From contig NZ_KE386491.1 of NCBI RefSeq assembly GCF_000427405.1, positions 5,239,047 to 5,303,046 of the forward strand: a stretch of 64,000 bases of DNA. The letters run 5' to 3'. Both the position numbers and the translations under genes were made by a program. Positions within the stretch are counted from its first letter, which is position 1; each line of letters opens with the position of its first letter. The notes under the pieces were generated by a model. The model was not told where the DNA came from, searched no databases, and saw only the letters and a list, made by a program, of their open reading frames with translations. Positions 58,877 to 64,000 of this stretch are shown here, piece by piece. This DNA is from Flectobacillus major DSM 103 (GTDB lineage: Bacteria; Bacteroidota; Bacteroidia; Cytophagales; Spirosomataceae).

Positions 58877-59474
58877 ATTGGTAAATTTTTTCGATGTAAA
58901 CTACGTTTTTATTTAACTTCTTTTCATTCCATATACTAATAGGAAGCACAGTAATGAGGCTAATTTTATACGAATAAGCATTGGCAATGTGTTTGGATAC
59001 ACGCTTCCCTAGGTGTTTAAATACCTTCTCTACGTATTTATCTCTTAAATCTATTAATTTTTGATTTGTTTTTTTATCTCTTTTCATTCTTCCTGTTTCA
59101 TCAATAAAATTAGATATATGGGTAGGAAAACCATCAAAACGACTTTTACCGACTGTTGTTTGAAAATGAAAAGTATCATCTTTAAATATCACATTACAGT
59201 TTTTATCAAGTATTTCTATAGTAACAAATTTTTGAGTTGCCACACTTGTTCCAAAAAAGCCATAACCTGTATTTGTTCCCGTTAAAATACGATAAGTATT
59301 AAAAAGAGGAAGACTATAGAAAAAAGATGAAATACTACTAATGAATGGGATTGGTCGATCTATTTTTTCATTAACTGAAATATAGCCTTTAATGCACAAA
59401 TGTGTGGCAAAAAAGAGAATGAATGAAAAATGTATCACTGCAAAAATTAGGCTTTTTTTCATTGTTATATTCAT
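58863..59474 (-). CDS. membrane-anchored protein, possible SdpA-like partner of the HTTM protein
   Basis: This is a 203-residue protein with one N-terminal membrane helix (SLIFAVIHFSFILFFATHLC) and a soluble rest. The segment ILTGTNTGYGFFGTSVATQK recalls the GWGFFT-type block in SdpA-family proteins and occurs, as far as I recall, in Bacteroidota proteins encoded beside HTTM genes; this is a resemblance, not a proven homology. The start at 59474 is uncertain; an ATG four codons later (59462) is equally possible. It overlaps the HTTM gene by 14 bases and lies just downstream of the two peptide genes, separated from them by a hairpin. Confidence 0.7.
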   Translation of the reverse strand: MNITMKKSLIFAVIHFSFILFFATHLCIKGYISVNEKIDRPIPFISSISSFFYSLPLFNTYRILTGTNTGYGFFGTSVATQKFVTIEILDKNCNVIFKDDTFHFQTTVGKSRFDGFPTHISNFIDETGRMKRDKKTNQKLIDLRDKYVEKVFKHLGKRVSKHIANAYSYKISLITVLPISIWNEKKLNKNVVYIEKIYQYDLI

Positions 59475-59479
59475 ATTGT

Positions 59480-59510
59480 TTAGGCAGTTTCAAGCATTGA
59501 AACTGCCTAA
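59480..59510 (-). terminator. intra-operon hairpin between the peptide genes and the maturation genes
   Basis: A 13-bp perfect stem (59480-59492 with 59498-59510, arm ttaggcagtttca) with a 5-base loop begins six bases after the stop of the second peptide gene. There is no T run after it in the direction of transcription. It may be a partial terminator or an RNA end-protecting structure giving more peptide mRNA than downstream mRNA. Confidence 0.6.
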
Positions 59511-59516
59511 AAATTA

Positions 59517-59780
59517 CTAGTAATTAGAAAGAGCTTGATTCAATACATCTAAGTCTGAACCTGTCGCAACTTGTGTCCATTCTTTGTGATATTCGCTCCA
59601 CACAACATCTTTATCCGTTTTGGTAGAATATGAATTTGAAAAAGATTTGGCTAAACCAGTATTGAAAGTATTCAATTCTGTTTGAATATCGTAAGTGCCC
59701 GTAGTTTTATCCGCATTTTTAAAAGAGAATGTCAGGAGGCTAAGAGCCAATAATGCGGAAGATAGAATGATTCTTTTCAT
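59517..59780 (-). CDS. small secreted peptide precursor, copy 2 (87 residues)
   Basis: This is an 87-residue protein with a hydrophobic signal segment (MKRIILSSALLALSLLTFSF) and the identical following KNADKTTG. The remainder contains ELNTFNTGLAKSF and the aromatic/acidic block DKDVVWSEYHKEWTQV, ending LNQALSNY. It has about four-fifths identity to the copy just upstream, with nearly all differences after residue 28. No cysteines occur, so no disulfide or lanthionine bridges. There is no known family match that I can name. Position next to HTTM and SdpA-like genes suggests it is the secreted product, or its precursor, of the operon. Confidence 0.8.
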   Translation of the reverse strand: MKRIILSSALLALSLLTFSFKNADKTTGTYDIQTELNTFNTGLAKSFSNSYSTKTDKDVVWSEYHKEWTQVATGSDLDVLNQALSNY

Positions 59781-59823
59781 GATAGTTAAAATGTTAGTTT
59801 TGTTATTTTTACCAATGACGTTA

Positions 59824-60087
59824 CTAATAATTGGAAAGTGCGTGATCCAAAATTTCTAAGTCTGAACCCGCTACCACTTGTGTCCAGTCTTTATGCCATT
59901 CACTCCATACTACATCTTTATCAGACTTGCTAGTATGAGCACTCGAAAAGCTTTTTGCTAAACCAGTGTTCAACGTATTTAATTCTGTTTGAACATCATA
60001 AACTCCCGTAGTTTTATCCGCATTTTTAAATGAGAACGTCAGGAGGCTAAGTGCCAATAATGCAGAAGATAAAATGATTTTTTTCAT
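59824..60087 (-). CDS. small secreted peptide precursor, copy 1 (87 residues)
   Basis: This is an 87-residue paralogue of the 59517-59780 product, same length. The leader MKKIILSSALLALSLLTFSF then KNADKTTG is conserved almost exactly, followed by ELNTLNTGLAKSF and the tryptophan-rich DKDVVWSEWHKDWTQV, ending LDHALSNY. The two tyrosines of the other copy in this block are Trp/His variants here. It is the first peptide gene after the candidate promoter at 60283-60315, with a leader RNA of about 190 bases. A secreted toxin, pheromone or RiPP-like substrate are all possible; no function is proven. Confidence 0.8.
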   Translation of the reverse strand: MKKIILSSALLALSLLTFSFKNADKTTGVYDVQTELNTLNTGLAKSFSSAHTSKSDKDVVWSEWHKDWTQVVAGSDLEILDHALSNY

Positions 60088-60254
60088 GATATTAATAATT
60101 AAATAGTTAGACTCTCATTTTATTTAGCCTTTGGAGAGCTTTCTTAGGCTACATACATTTATATATTGGGTATGCTCCAAATATCCTTTATTTTTCTTTG
60201 GGTCAAAGGCATTATCCCGCAATTCGTAGCTACAAGAATATCTTGAGTGGTTAT

Positions 60255-60277
60255 AAAAAAGATTGATTAAATCAACC
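60255..60277 (-). terminator. short hairpin with T6 run between regulator and peptide genes
   Basis: Read on the minus strand, ggttgatttaatcaatc folds into a six-pair stem (one G-U pair) and is followed directly by TTTTTT. It lies ~90 bases after the response regulator stop and right at the predicted start of the peptide transcript. It could terminate read-through from the regulator or act as an attenuator. Confidence 0.4.
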
Positions 60278-60282
60278 TTTAT

Positions 60283-60315
60283 CAAAGATATGAGAATAAG
60301 AAGAGAGAAGACAAT
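60283..60315 (-). promoter_or_regulatory. candidate promoter for the peptide/HTTM operon
   Basis: On the minus strand, ATTG (60315-60312) lies 21 bases upstream of TATCTTTG (60290-60283), which matches the Bacteroidota -7 box TAnnTTTG. Spacing is a little longer than the usual 19. Transcription would begin near 60277, leaving a ~190-base untranslated leader before the first peptide. If real, it argues against a 66-codon GTG-started frame at 60124-60324. Confidence 0.45.
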
Positions 60316-60367
60316 AGGTAGCACCCTATGATTTTTTGAGTACCCATCCCCAATTTTGTCAATTTAT

Positions 60368-60997
60368 TTATTTTTTTACGCTTTCAGTTAAAAAAACAGA
60401 TAAAGCGGCTAAGTTGTGTTCAGTAGAAAGGTGTAATTTTTTACGAATATTTACTCTATGGTTTTCAACTGTTTTCTTTGAAATAAAAAGTGCCTCTGCT
60501 ATCATATTTGAAGAATATCCTTTTGATAAAAGGTCTATTATTCTTTTTTCCATTTTACCTAAAGAAGGGTAATTCATGAAGGCAAGTTCTAAAACCTCGG
60601 AAGGAATAGAGTCGTATGGCTTGGAAATATTGATTATTTTGATGGCCTTCGATACAGCCTCTTCAAATCGTTCTATACTAAAGGGTTTGTACAAATAGTC
60701 TATGGCCGACACCTGTAAAGCGTCTATAATCTTTTCAGAATATCCCGATACAAAGATTACATTGATGAAGGAATGATGATGAACGGCTTGATACAATTCT
60801 ATCCCTGATAATTTAGGCATATTAATATCTGTGATAAGTAAATCAACAGGGTTTTTTAGGAGGAACGAGAGTGCATCTAATGGTGTATGAAAAATCGCTT
60901 TTAATGAAAGGTGATTATTTTGTTCAAAATAGTATTTCAATAGCTCAAGGCTTGACTCTTCATCATCAACAATTACACAAGAAAGTTTGTTTTTCAT
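60368..60997 (-). CDS. LuxR/NarL-type response regulator
   Basis: This is a 209-residue protein. The receiver domain (1-120) is intact: acidic pocket VIVDDEES, phospho-acceptor Asp57 in LLITDINMPKLSG, switch Ser in VIFVSGYSE, Lys in YLYKPFSIERF. A short linker is followed by a LuxR-type helix-turn-helix (~145-205) with EKRIIDLLSKGYSSNMIAEA and SKKTVENHRVNIRKKLHL. No histidine kinase is adjacent. It is the gene immediately upstream of, and in the same orientation as, the two-peptide/HTTM operon and is the natural candidate for its regulator. Confidence 0.9.
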   Translation of the reverse strand: MKNKLSCVIVDDEESSLELLKYYFEQNNHLSLKAIFHTPLDALSFLLKNPVDLLITDINMPKLSGIELYQAVHHHSFINVIFVSGYSEKIIDALQVSAIDYLYKPFSIERFEEAVSKAIKIINISKPYDSIPSEVLELAFMNYPSLGKMEKRIIDLLSKGYSSNMIAEALFISKKTVENHRVNIRKKLHLSTEHNLAALSVFLTESVKK

Positions 60998-61218
60998 TTT
61001 GTAGAAGTTGTTTAAAGGTATATTAGGTTATAGCATATTCATATGTTAAAAATAATAAAATGTAACTTTAAATACAAATTTATACGCTCATTTTTAAATT
61101 TATACGTATAATTAATATAATGGCTAAACGTAAAAAATAATAACCTAGAGGGTTTTGTCAACATTAAAAATTCTTACGTTTATCGTCTTCGATTTATGGC
61201 AAAAATCGAAATTTGAAA

Positions 61219-61257
61219 GAGCAGTAGAACTGAAGTTTGTAATCAGACCTACTGCTC
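61219..61257 (-). terminator. hairpin terminator downstream of the small gene at 61278
   Basis: A nine-base stem (gagcagtag 61219-61227 with ctactgctc 61249-61257) has a 21-base loop. In the minus direction it is followed by TTTC and an AT-rich stretch. It lies 20 bases past the stop of the 49-codon gene, which supports that gene being real. Confidence 0.5.
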
Positions 61258-61277
61258 CCTGTAACAAATTAGTAATT

Positions 61278-61427
61278 TTATTGCCACATCATAAACCCTT
61301 CATAGGCAAAGTATATTACCGCTACATAAAAGCTGTATTTTAGGGCTTTCTTTACTACTTTGTAGCTTTTGAAAAGTATCGGATGATAAACTGATTTGTT
61401 AAACGGCACTTTTGTTGATTGTTCCAT
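61278..61427 (-). CDS. small hydrophobic protein (49 residues)
   Basis: ATG at 61427 and TAA at 61278-61280 give a 49-residue protein: a basic N-terminal part (KVPFNKSVYHPILFKSYKVV, KKALKY) followed by one membrane segment (SFYVAVIYFAYEGFMMWQ). The ordered charge pattern, the AT-rich upstream region and the hairpin just beyond the stop favour a real gene. I do not recognise a family. It lies downstream of the NAD(P)H oxidoreductase gene on the same strand with a ~185-base gap. Confidence 0.5.
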   Translation of the reverse strand: MEQSTKVPFNKSVYHPILFKSYKVVKKALKYSFYVAVIYFAYEGFMMWQ

Positions 61428-61613
61428 AGTATTGATTTTAATTGTTATGAAAAGTTGTTAGTTTAATGCTTTGCAAATAGTAATAACATTGCTTCGGTAG
61501 TGACTAAACGTAGCGTTTTATCGCAGCCATCAAGGTAGAGCTTCTGATTATTCCTCCAGATCTTGTCTGTTTTATCATACTGTTGGTTGTAACAGAGGTT
61601 TTGAATACAAGAC

Positions 61614-62189
61614 TCATTTAGCATAAAGGCTTTCGATTTGGGCAGACCATGCAGCAATCGTTTCGGCATTGGCTCTGTCAGCTTTGTCAAAGAAGAAATG
61701 TTGCTCGATTTCAAATCCACAATAAGTAAAAATACCTTTGTCGGATGTGAGCGAAAGGGCTTTGTTCATTCCAATACTTTCATATTCTGCATGTGATTTT
61801 CCATGAGTATTGATAATGGTTGTTCGTTTGCCCGTAAGCAAACCTTTTTGAACACCTTGAACGTAACGATAGGCAAAGCCATAGCTAAAGACACGGTCGA
61901 TAAAGCCTTTCATAATGGCAGGCATTCCTGTCCACCAAATAGGATAAATAAACGTAATATGGTCTGCCCACAAAATGTAATCCTGTTCAAGTTTTACATC
62001 ATCTGCCACTTTTCCCATGCGTTGTCCATTCATATCTTCTAATGAAAGCACAGGGCTGAAATGAAGCTGATACAAATCTCTTATTTCAATGTCGTGATTG
62101 TTGCTTTGCAAACTATCTACAACTGTCTGCATAAGGTGATGGTTCAGACTGCCATCATTAGGATGAGCATAAATAATTAAATGTTTCAT
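61614..62189 (-). CDS. NAD(P)H oxidoreductase, flavodoxin-fold NQO/KefF type
   Basis: This is a 191-residue flavoprotein of the NQO1/MdaB/KefF group. It starts with the flavin-binding pattern KHLIIYAHPNDGSLNHHLMQ. The core ADHITFIYPIWWTGMPAIMK followed by GFIDRVFSYGFAYRY is the family signature, and TIINTHGKSHAEYESIGM matches the C-terminal substrate loop. It transfers two electrons from NAD(P)H to quinones or other electrophiles, protecting the cytoplasm. It is preceded by an AraC regulator on the same strand (77-base gap). Confidence 0.88.
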   Translation of the reverse strand: MKHLIIYAHPNDGSLNHHLMQTVVDSLQSNNHDIEIRDLYQLHFSPVLSLEDMNGQRMGKVADDVKLEQDYILWADHITFIYPIWWTGMPAIMKGFIDRVFSYGFAYRYVQGVQKGLLTGKRTTIINTHGKSHAEYESIGMNKALSLTSDKGIFTYCGFEIEQHFFFDKADRANAETIAAWSAQIESLYAK

Positions 62190-62266
62190 GGTCTTATCTT
62201 TTAATTTTGATAAGACAAAACTACAGTAACACCTTTTGCTAAAATTGTAAGAAAACGAAATGGAAC

Positions 62267-63091
62267 TTATTCAGCTTTGGCCATACAAATATCTTGCTGG
62301 AACTTGATGTACTTTGTTGGGCTAATATTGATATAATGCTTAAAATCGTGAATAAGTTGGCTTTGGTCATAATATCCACATTGGCTGATGATTTCAAACC
62401 AATCAATTTTACTGGTATTTGAAGCAATGTTTTGAATGAGCTGAATGGCTTTCAAAAAACGTTGATAGCGGCAGATTTCTTTGGCCGTAAATCCTAAGGT
62501 TTTTTTATGGGTGAGTTGAATATTTCTTTCGGTTTGGTTTTGCTGACTGGCAACGATTTTGATTGGATTTAGGTTTTCGTTTTTAAGATTTGTCAACTTT
62601 TCAACGATTGTATGTCGTTGTTTTAAATAAGGTTTACAAAATTCAAGCATGAACTCTACTCGACGATGCGTATCATCTATTTTATTAAGTTCTACCCATA
62701 AAGCAGTAAAACAGTTTTCATCGAGCAAATCGTCGGGGTGGAGGGGCAAATGTTCGGCAATTGATGCGTTGCCAAAGAAACGATAGAAGGCGTCGTCTTT
62801 AAAATTGGCCACTAAAATCTCGGAATTGGGTGGCAAAGAATAATCAAAAGCCTGCTTAATTGGCCCAATAACAAGGCATTTATCAACGGCTAATTCAGTA
62901 TTGTATTTGGAATGAAGTATTGCTTTTACGCCAAAATTAAAAATCAGGATAGTTTGAAACGAAGGTAATAAAGTTTTTGAAATATTATCAGAAGAATTGT
63001 TTTTAGCATAATAAAAGTGAGAAAATACTTCCTCATAGTCTGTCGGAACAGCTATTCTCAAGCTGATATATTTACTTTTGTGTGCTAGCAT
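62267..63091 (-). CDS. AraC family transcriptional regulator
   Basis: This is a 274-residue regulator. The N-terminal ~150 residues match the DUF6597-type sensor region of Bacteroidota AraC proteins (TLLPSFQTILIFNFG, VIGPIKQAFDYSLPPNSEIL). The C-terminal AraC helix-turn-helix domain spans ~170-270 with LTHKKTLGFTAKEICRYQRF and IISQCGYYDQSQLIHDFKHY then INISPTKY. It stands between the NAD(P)H oxidoreductase and the DJ-1-like gene, all on the minus strand, and probably regulates one or both. Confidence 0.88.
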   Translation of the reverse strand: MLAHKSKYISLRIAVPTDYEEVFSHFYYAKNNSSDNISKTLLPSFQTILIFNFGVKAILHSKYNTELAVDKCLVIGPIKQAFDYSLPPNSEILVANFKDDAFYRFFGNASIAEHLPLHPDDLLDENCFTALWVELNKIDDTHRRVEFMLEFCKPYLKQRHTIVEKLTNLKNENLNPIKIVASQQNQTERNIQLTHKKTLGFTAKEICRYQRFLKAIQLIQNIASNTSKIDWFEIISQCGYYDQSQLIHDFKHYINISPTKYIKFQQDICMAKAE

Positions 63092-63163
63092 TTTTGAATT
63101 TTAGGTAAAAATACAAAAAGAAACTACCCAAGAGTAGCTTCTTTTTGATAAAATAAACCCTAT

Positions 63164-63943
63164 TTACTGCTTAACTGATAATAACTTTAGCACAGCTTCG
63201 CCCACTTCTTTGGCTGATTGTGGATTTTGTCCTGTTACTACTCTTTGGTCAACAGCTACGTGTGGTTGCCAAAGCCCTGATTTTTCAAACTTTGCTCCAC
63301 GCTCAATAAGTGTAGTTTCCAAAGCAAAAGGAACTACGTTCTCTAATTTAACTGCGATTTCTTCTTCATTGGTAAAAGCATTGATTTTCTTACCCTCAAC
63401 CAAATATTTGCCTGTCGATAATTTAATATTTACCAAACCCGCTGGCCCGTGACATACTGCACTTACAATACCATTGTTCTCATAAATTTTCTGAGCAATA
63501 ATGGCAAGTTCTTTATTATCAGCCAAATCCCACATAGCACCATGGCCACCTGCATAAAAAATAGCTGCATATTCTTTCGGCTTGATTTGGCTTGGTTTAC
63601 GTGTATTTTCAATTTTGGTATGGTATTTTGCATTTTCCCAAAACTTTTTGTTTACTGTATCTTCCAAATTAAACCCGTCAACAGGAGCTTTCCCACCTTT
63701 GGGGCTTACAAAATCTATTTCATATCCAGCCTTGTGCAACACCTCCCAAGGGTGTGCCACTTCCGATAAATAATAGCCTGTAGTTTCGCCTGTATTTCCT
63801 TTTTTGTCATGGCTTGTTACCACGAATAGAATTTTCTTCATTGTATTTGAGTGTTTGGTTTGTGCAAATACTTGATTGTGATATGACAAAATAGTAGCAA
63901 TCACCACAATCATTATTGCGATTTTTTTCAATGCGTTTTTCAT
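63164..63943 (-). CDS. secreted DJ-1/PfpI family protein (class I glutamine amidotransferase-like)
   Basis: This is a 259-residue protein with an N-terminal signal peptide (KIAIMIVVIATILSYHNQVF, then AQ). The DJ-1/PfpI core follows: KKILFVVTSHDKKGNTGETT, AAIFYAGGHGAMWDLADNKE and the nucleophile elbow IVSAVCHGPAGLV with Cys164-His165. It resembles the Hsp31-like group (chaperone, deglycase or glyoxalase activities have been reported for relatives). An internal Met at residue 35 before KKILFV would give a cytoplasmic form. It lies upstream of the AraC regulator (72-base gap) on the same strand. Confidence 0.88.
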   Translation of the reverse strand: MKNALKKIAIMIVVIATILSYHNQVFAQTKHSNTMKKILFVVTSHDKKGNTGETTGYYLSEVAHPWEVLHKAGYEIDFVSPKGGKAPVDGFNLEDTVNKKFWENAKYHTKIENTRKPSQIKPKEYAAIFYAGGHGAMWDLADNKELAIIAQKIYENNGIVSAVCHGPAGLVNIKLSTGKYLVEGKKINAFTNEEEIAVKLENVVPFALETTLIERGAKFEKSGLWQPHVAVDQRVVTGQNPQSAKEVGEAVLKLLSVKQ

Positions 63944-64000
63944 CTTTTGTATTGTTTAATATTGACAAGGCAAAGTTGATAACAAAGGCAAAAATCGTAC

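Noticed and set aside
60124-60324. 66-codon GTG-started frame with a hydrophobic start between the regulator and the peptide genes
   Set aside because: The GTG has no good upstream context and the frame overlaps a better-supported promoter and hairpin. It is kept only as a remote possibility of a third small peptide.
61155-61343. 62-codon plus-strand frame
   Set aside because: It covers the hairpin and the antisense of the better-supported 49-residue gene.
61463-61621. 53-codon frame overlapping the stop of the NAD(P)H oxidoreductase gene
   Set aside because: The ATG overlap would allow coupling, but the text has no motif, signal or helix pattern.

Overview
The window looks like a chromosomal segment of an AT-rich Bacteroidota bacterium, most likely of the order Cytophagales (a Flectobacillus/Arcicella/Runella-like organism). 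This is inferred from the families present: a DUF4249 lipoprotein paired with a TonB-dependent receptor, a GLPGLI protein, a type IX secretion (T9SS) sorting domain, a PorG-like (DUF6089) protein, LytTR regulators, DUF11 and thrombospondin type 3 repeats, and TAnnTTTG-type promoters. No rRNA, tRNA, CRISPR array, transposase or phage gene was seen.

Layout. 1-13.2 kb is an ordinary metabolic and uptake region: a penicillin-acylase-family enzyme cut by the window edge (-), a secreted alpha/beta hydrolase, a DUF4249 lipoprotein plus TonB receptor, a RhaT-type sugar symporter overlapping a GntR regulator, and a LysR regulator followed by a divergent shikimate-dehydrogenase-like enzyme and an MFS permease. 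13.6-18.8 kb holds signalling genes: a TPR histidine kinase with its LytTR response regulator, then two convergent orphan LytTR proteins whose receiver domains have lost the phospho-acceptor aspartate (Asn and Ser instead).

18.8-48.9 kb is a one-directional cell-surface locus of about 30 kb. It starts after a 2.5-kb gene-free stretch and encodes a 2096-residue LamG/DUF11-type protein, two paralogous small secreted proteins, several Ig-like and DUF11 proteins, and a giant thrombospondin-type-3 adhesin with six 591-bp tandem repeats that is broken by a one-base deletion. It ends with the only protein carrying a clear T9SS sorting domain, a secreted thioredoxin-fold protein and a PorG-like outer-membrane protein. 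Two ~850-bp non-coding direct repeats sit upstream of the first and second blocks of this locus and contain a hairpin with compensatory base changes. A 717-bp C-terminal module is also duplicated. The locus appears to be built and remodelled by recombination between direct repeats.

49-54 kb carries a calcineurin-type phosphoesterase, a LytS/LytTR two-component pair and a secreted GH29 alpha-L-fucosidase. 54.6-61 kb is the most intriguing part: a minus-strand operon-like block with a LuxR-type response regulator, two tandem 87-residue secreted peptides, a hairpin, a small membrane-anchored protein, an HTTM (vitamin K-dependent carboxylase-like/SdpB-like) membrane protein, a TonB-receptor-like outer-membrane barrel and a GLPGLI protein. 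The arrangement resembles the Bacillus SdpABC toxin-maturation operon and may be an undescribed Bacteroidota peptide production and export system. The window ends with a stress-type trio: flavodoxin-fold NAD(P)H oxidoreductase, AraC regulator and a secreted DJ-1/PfpI protein.
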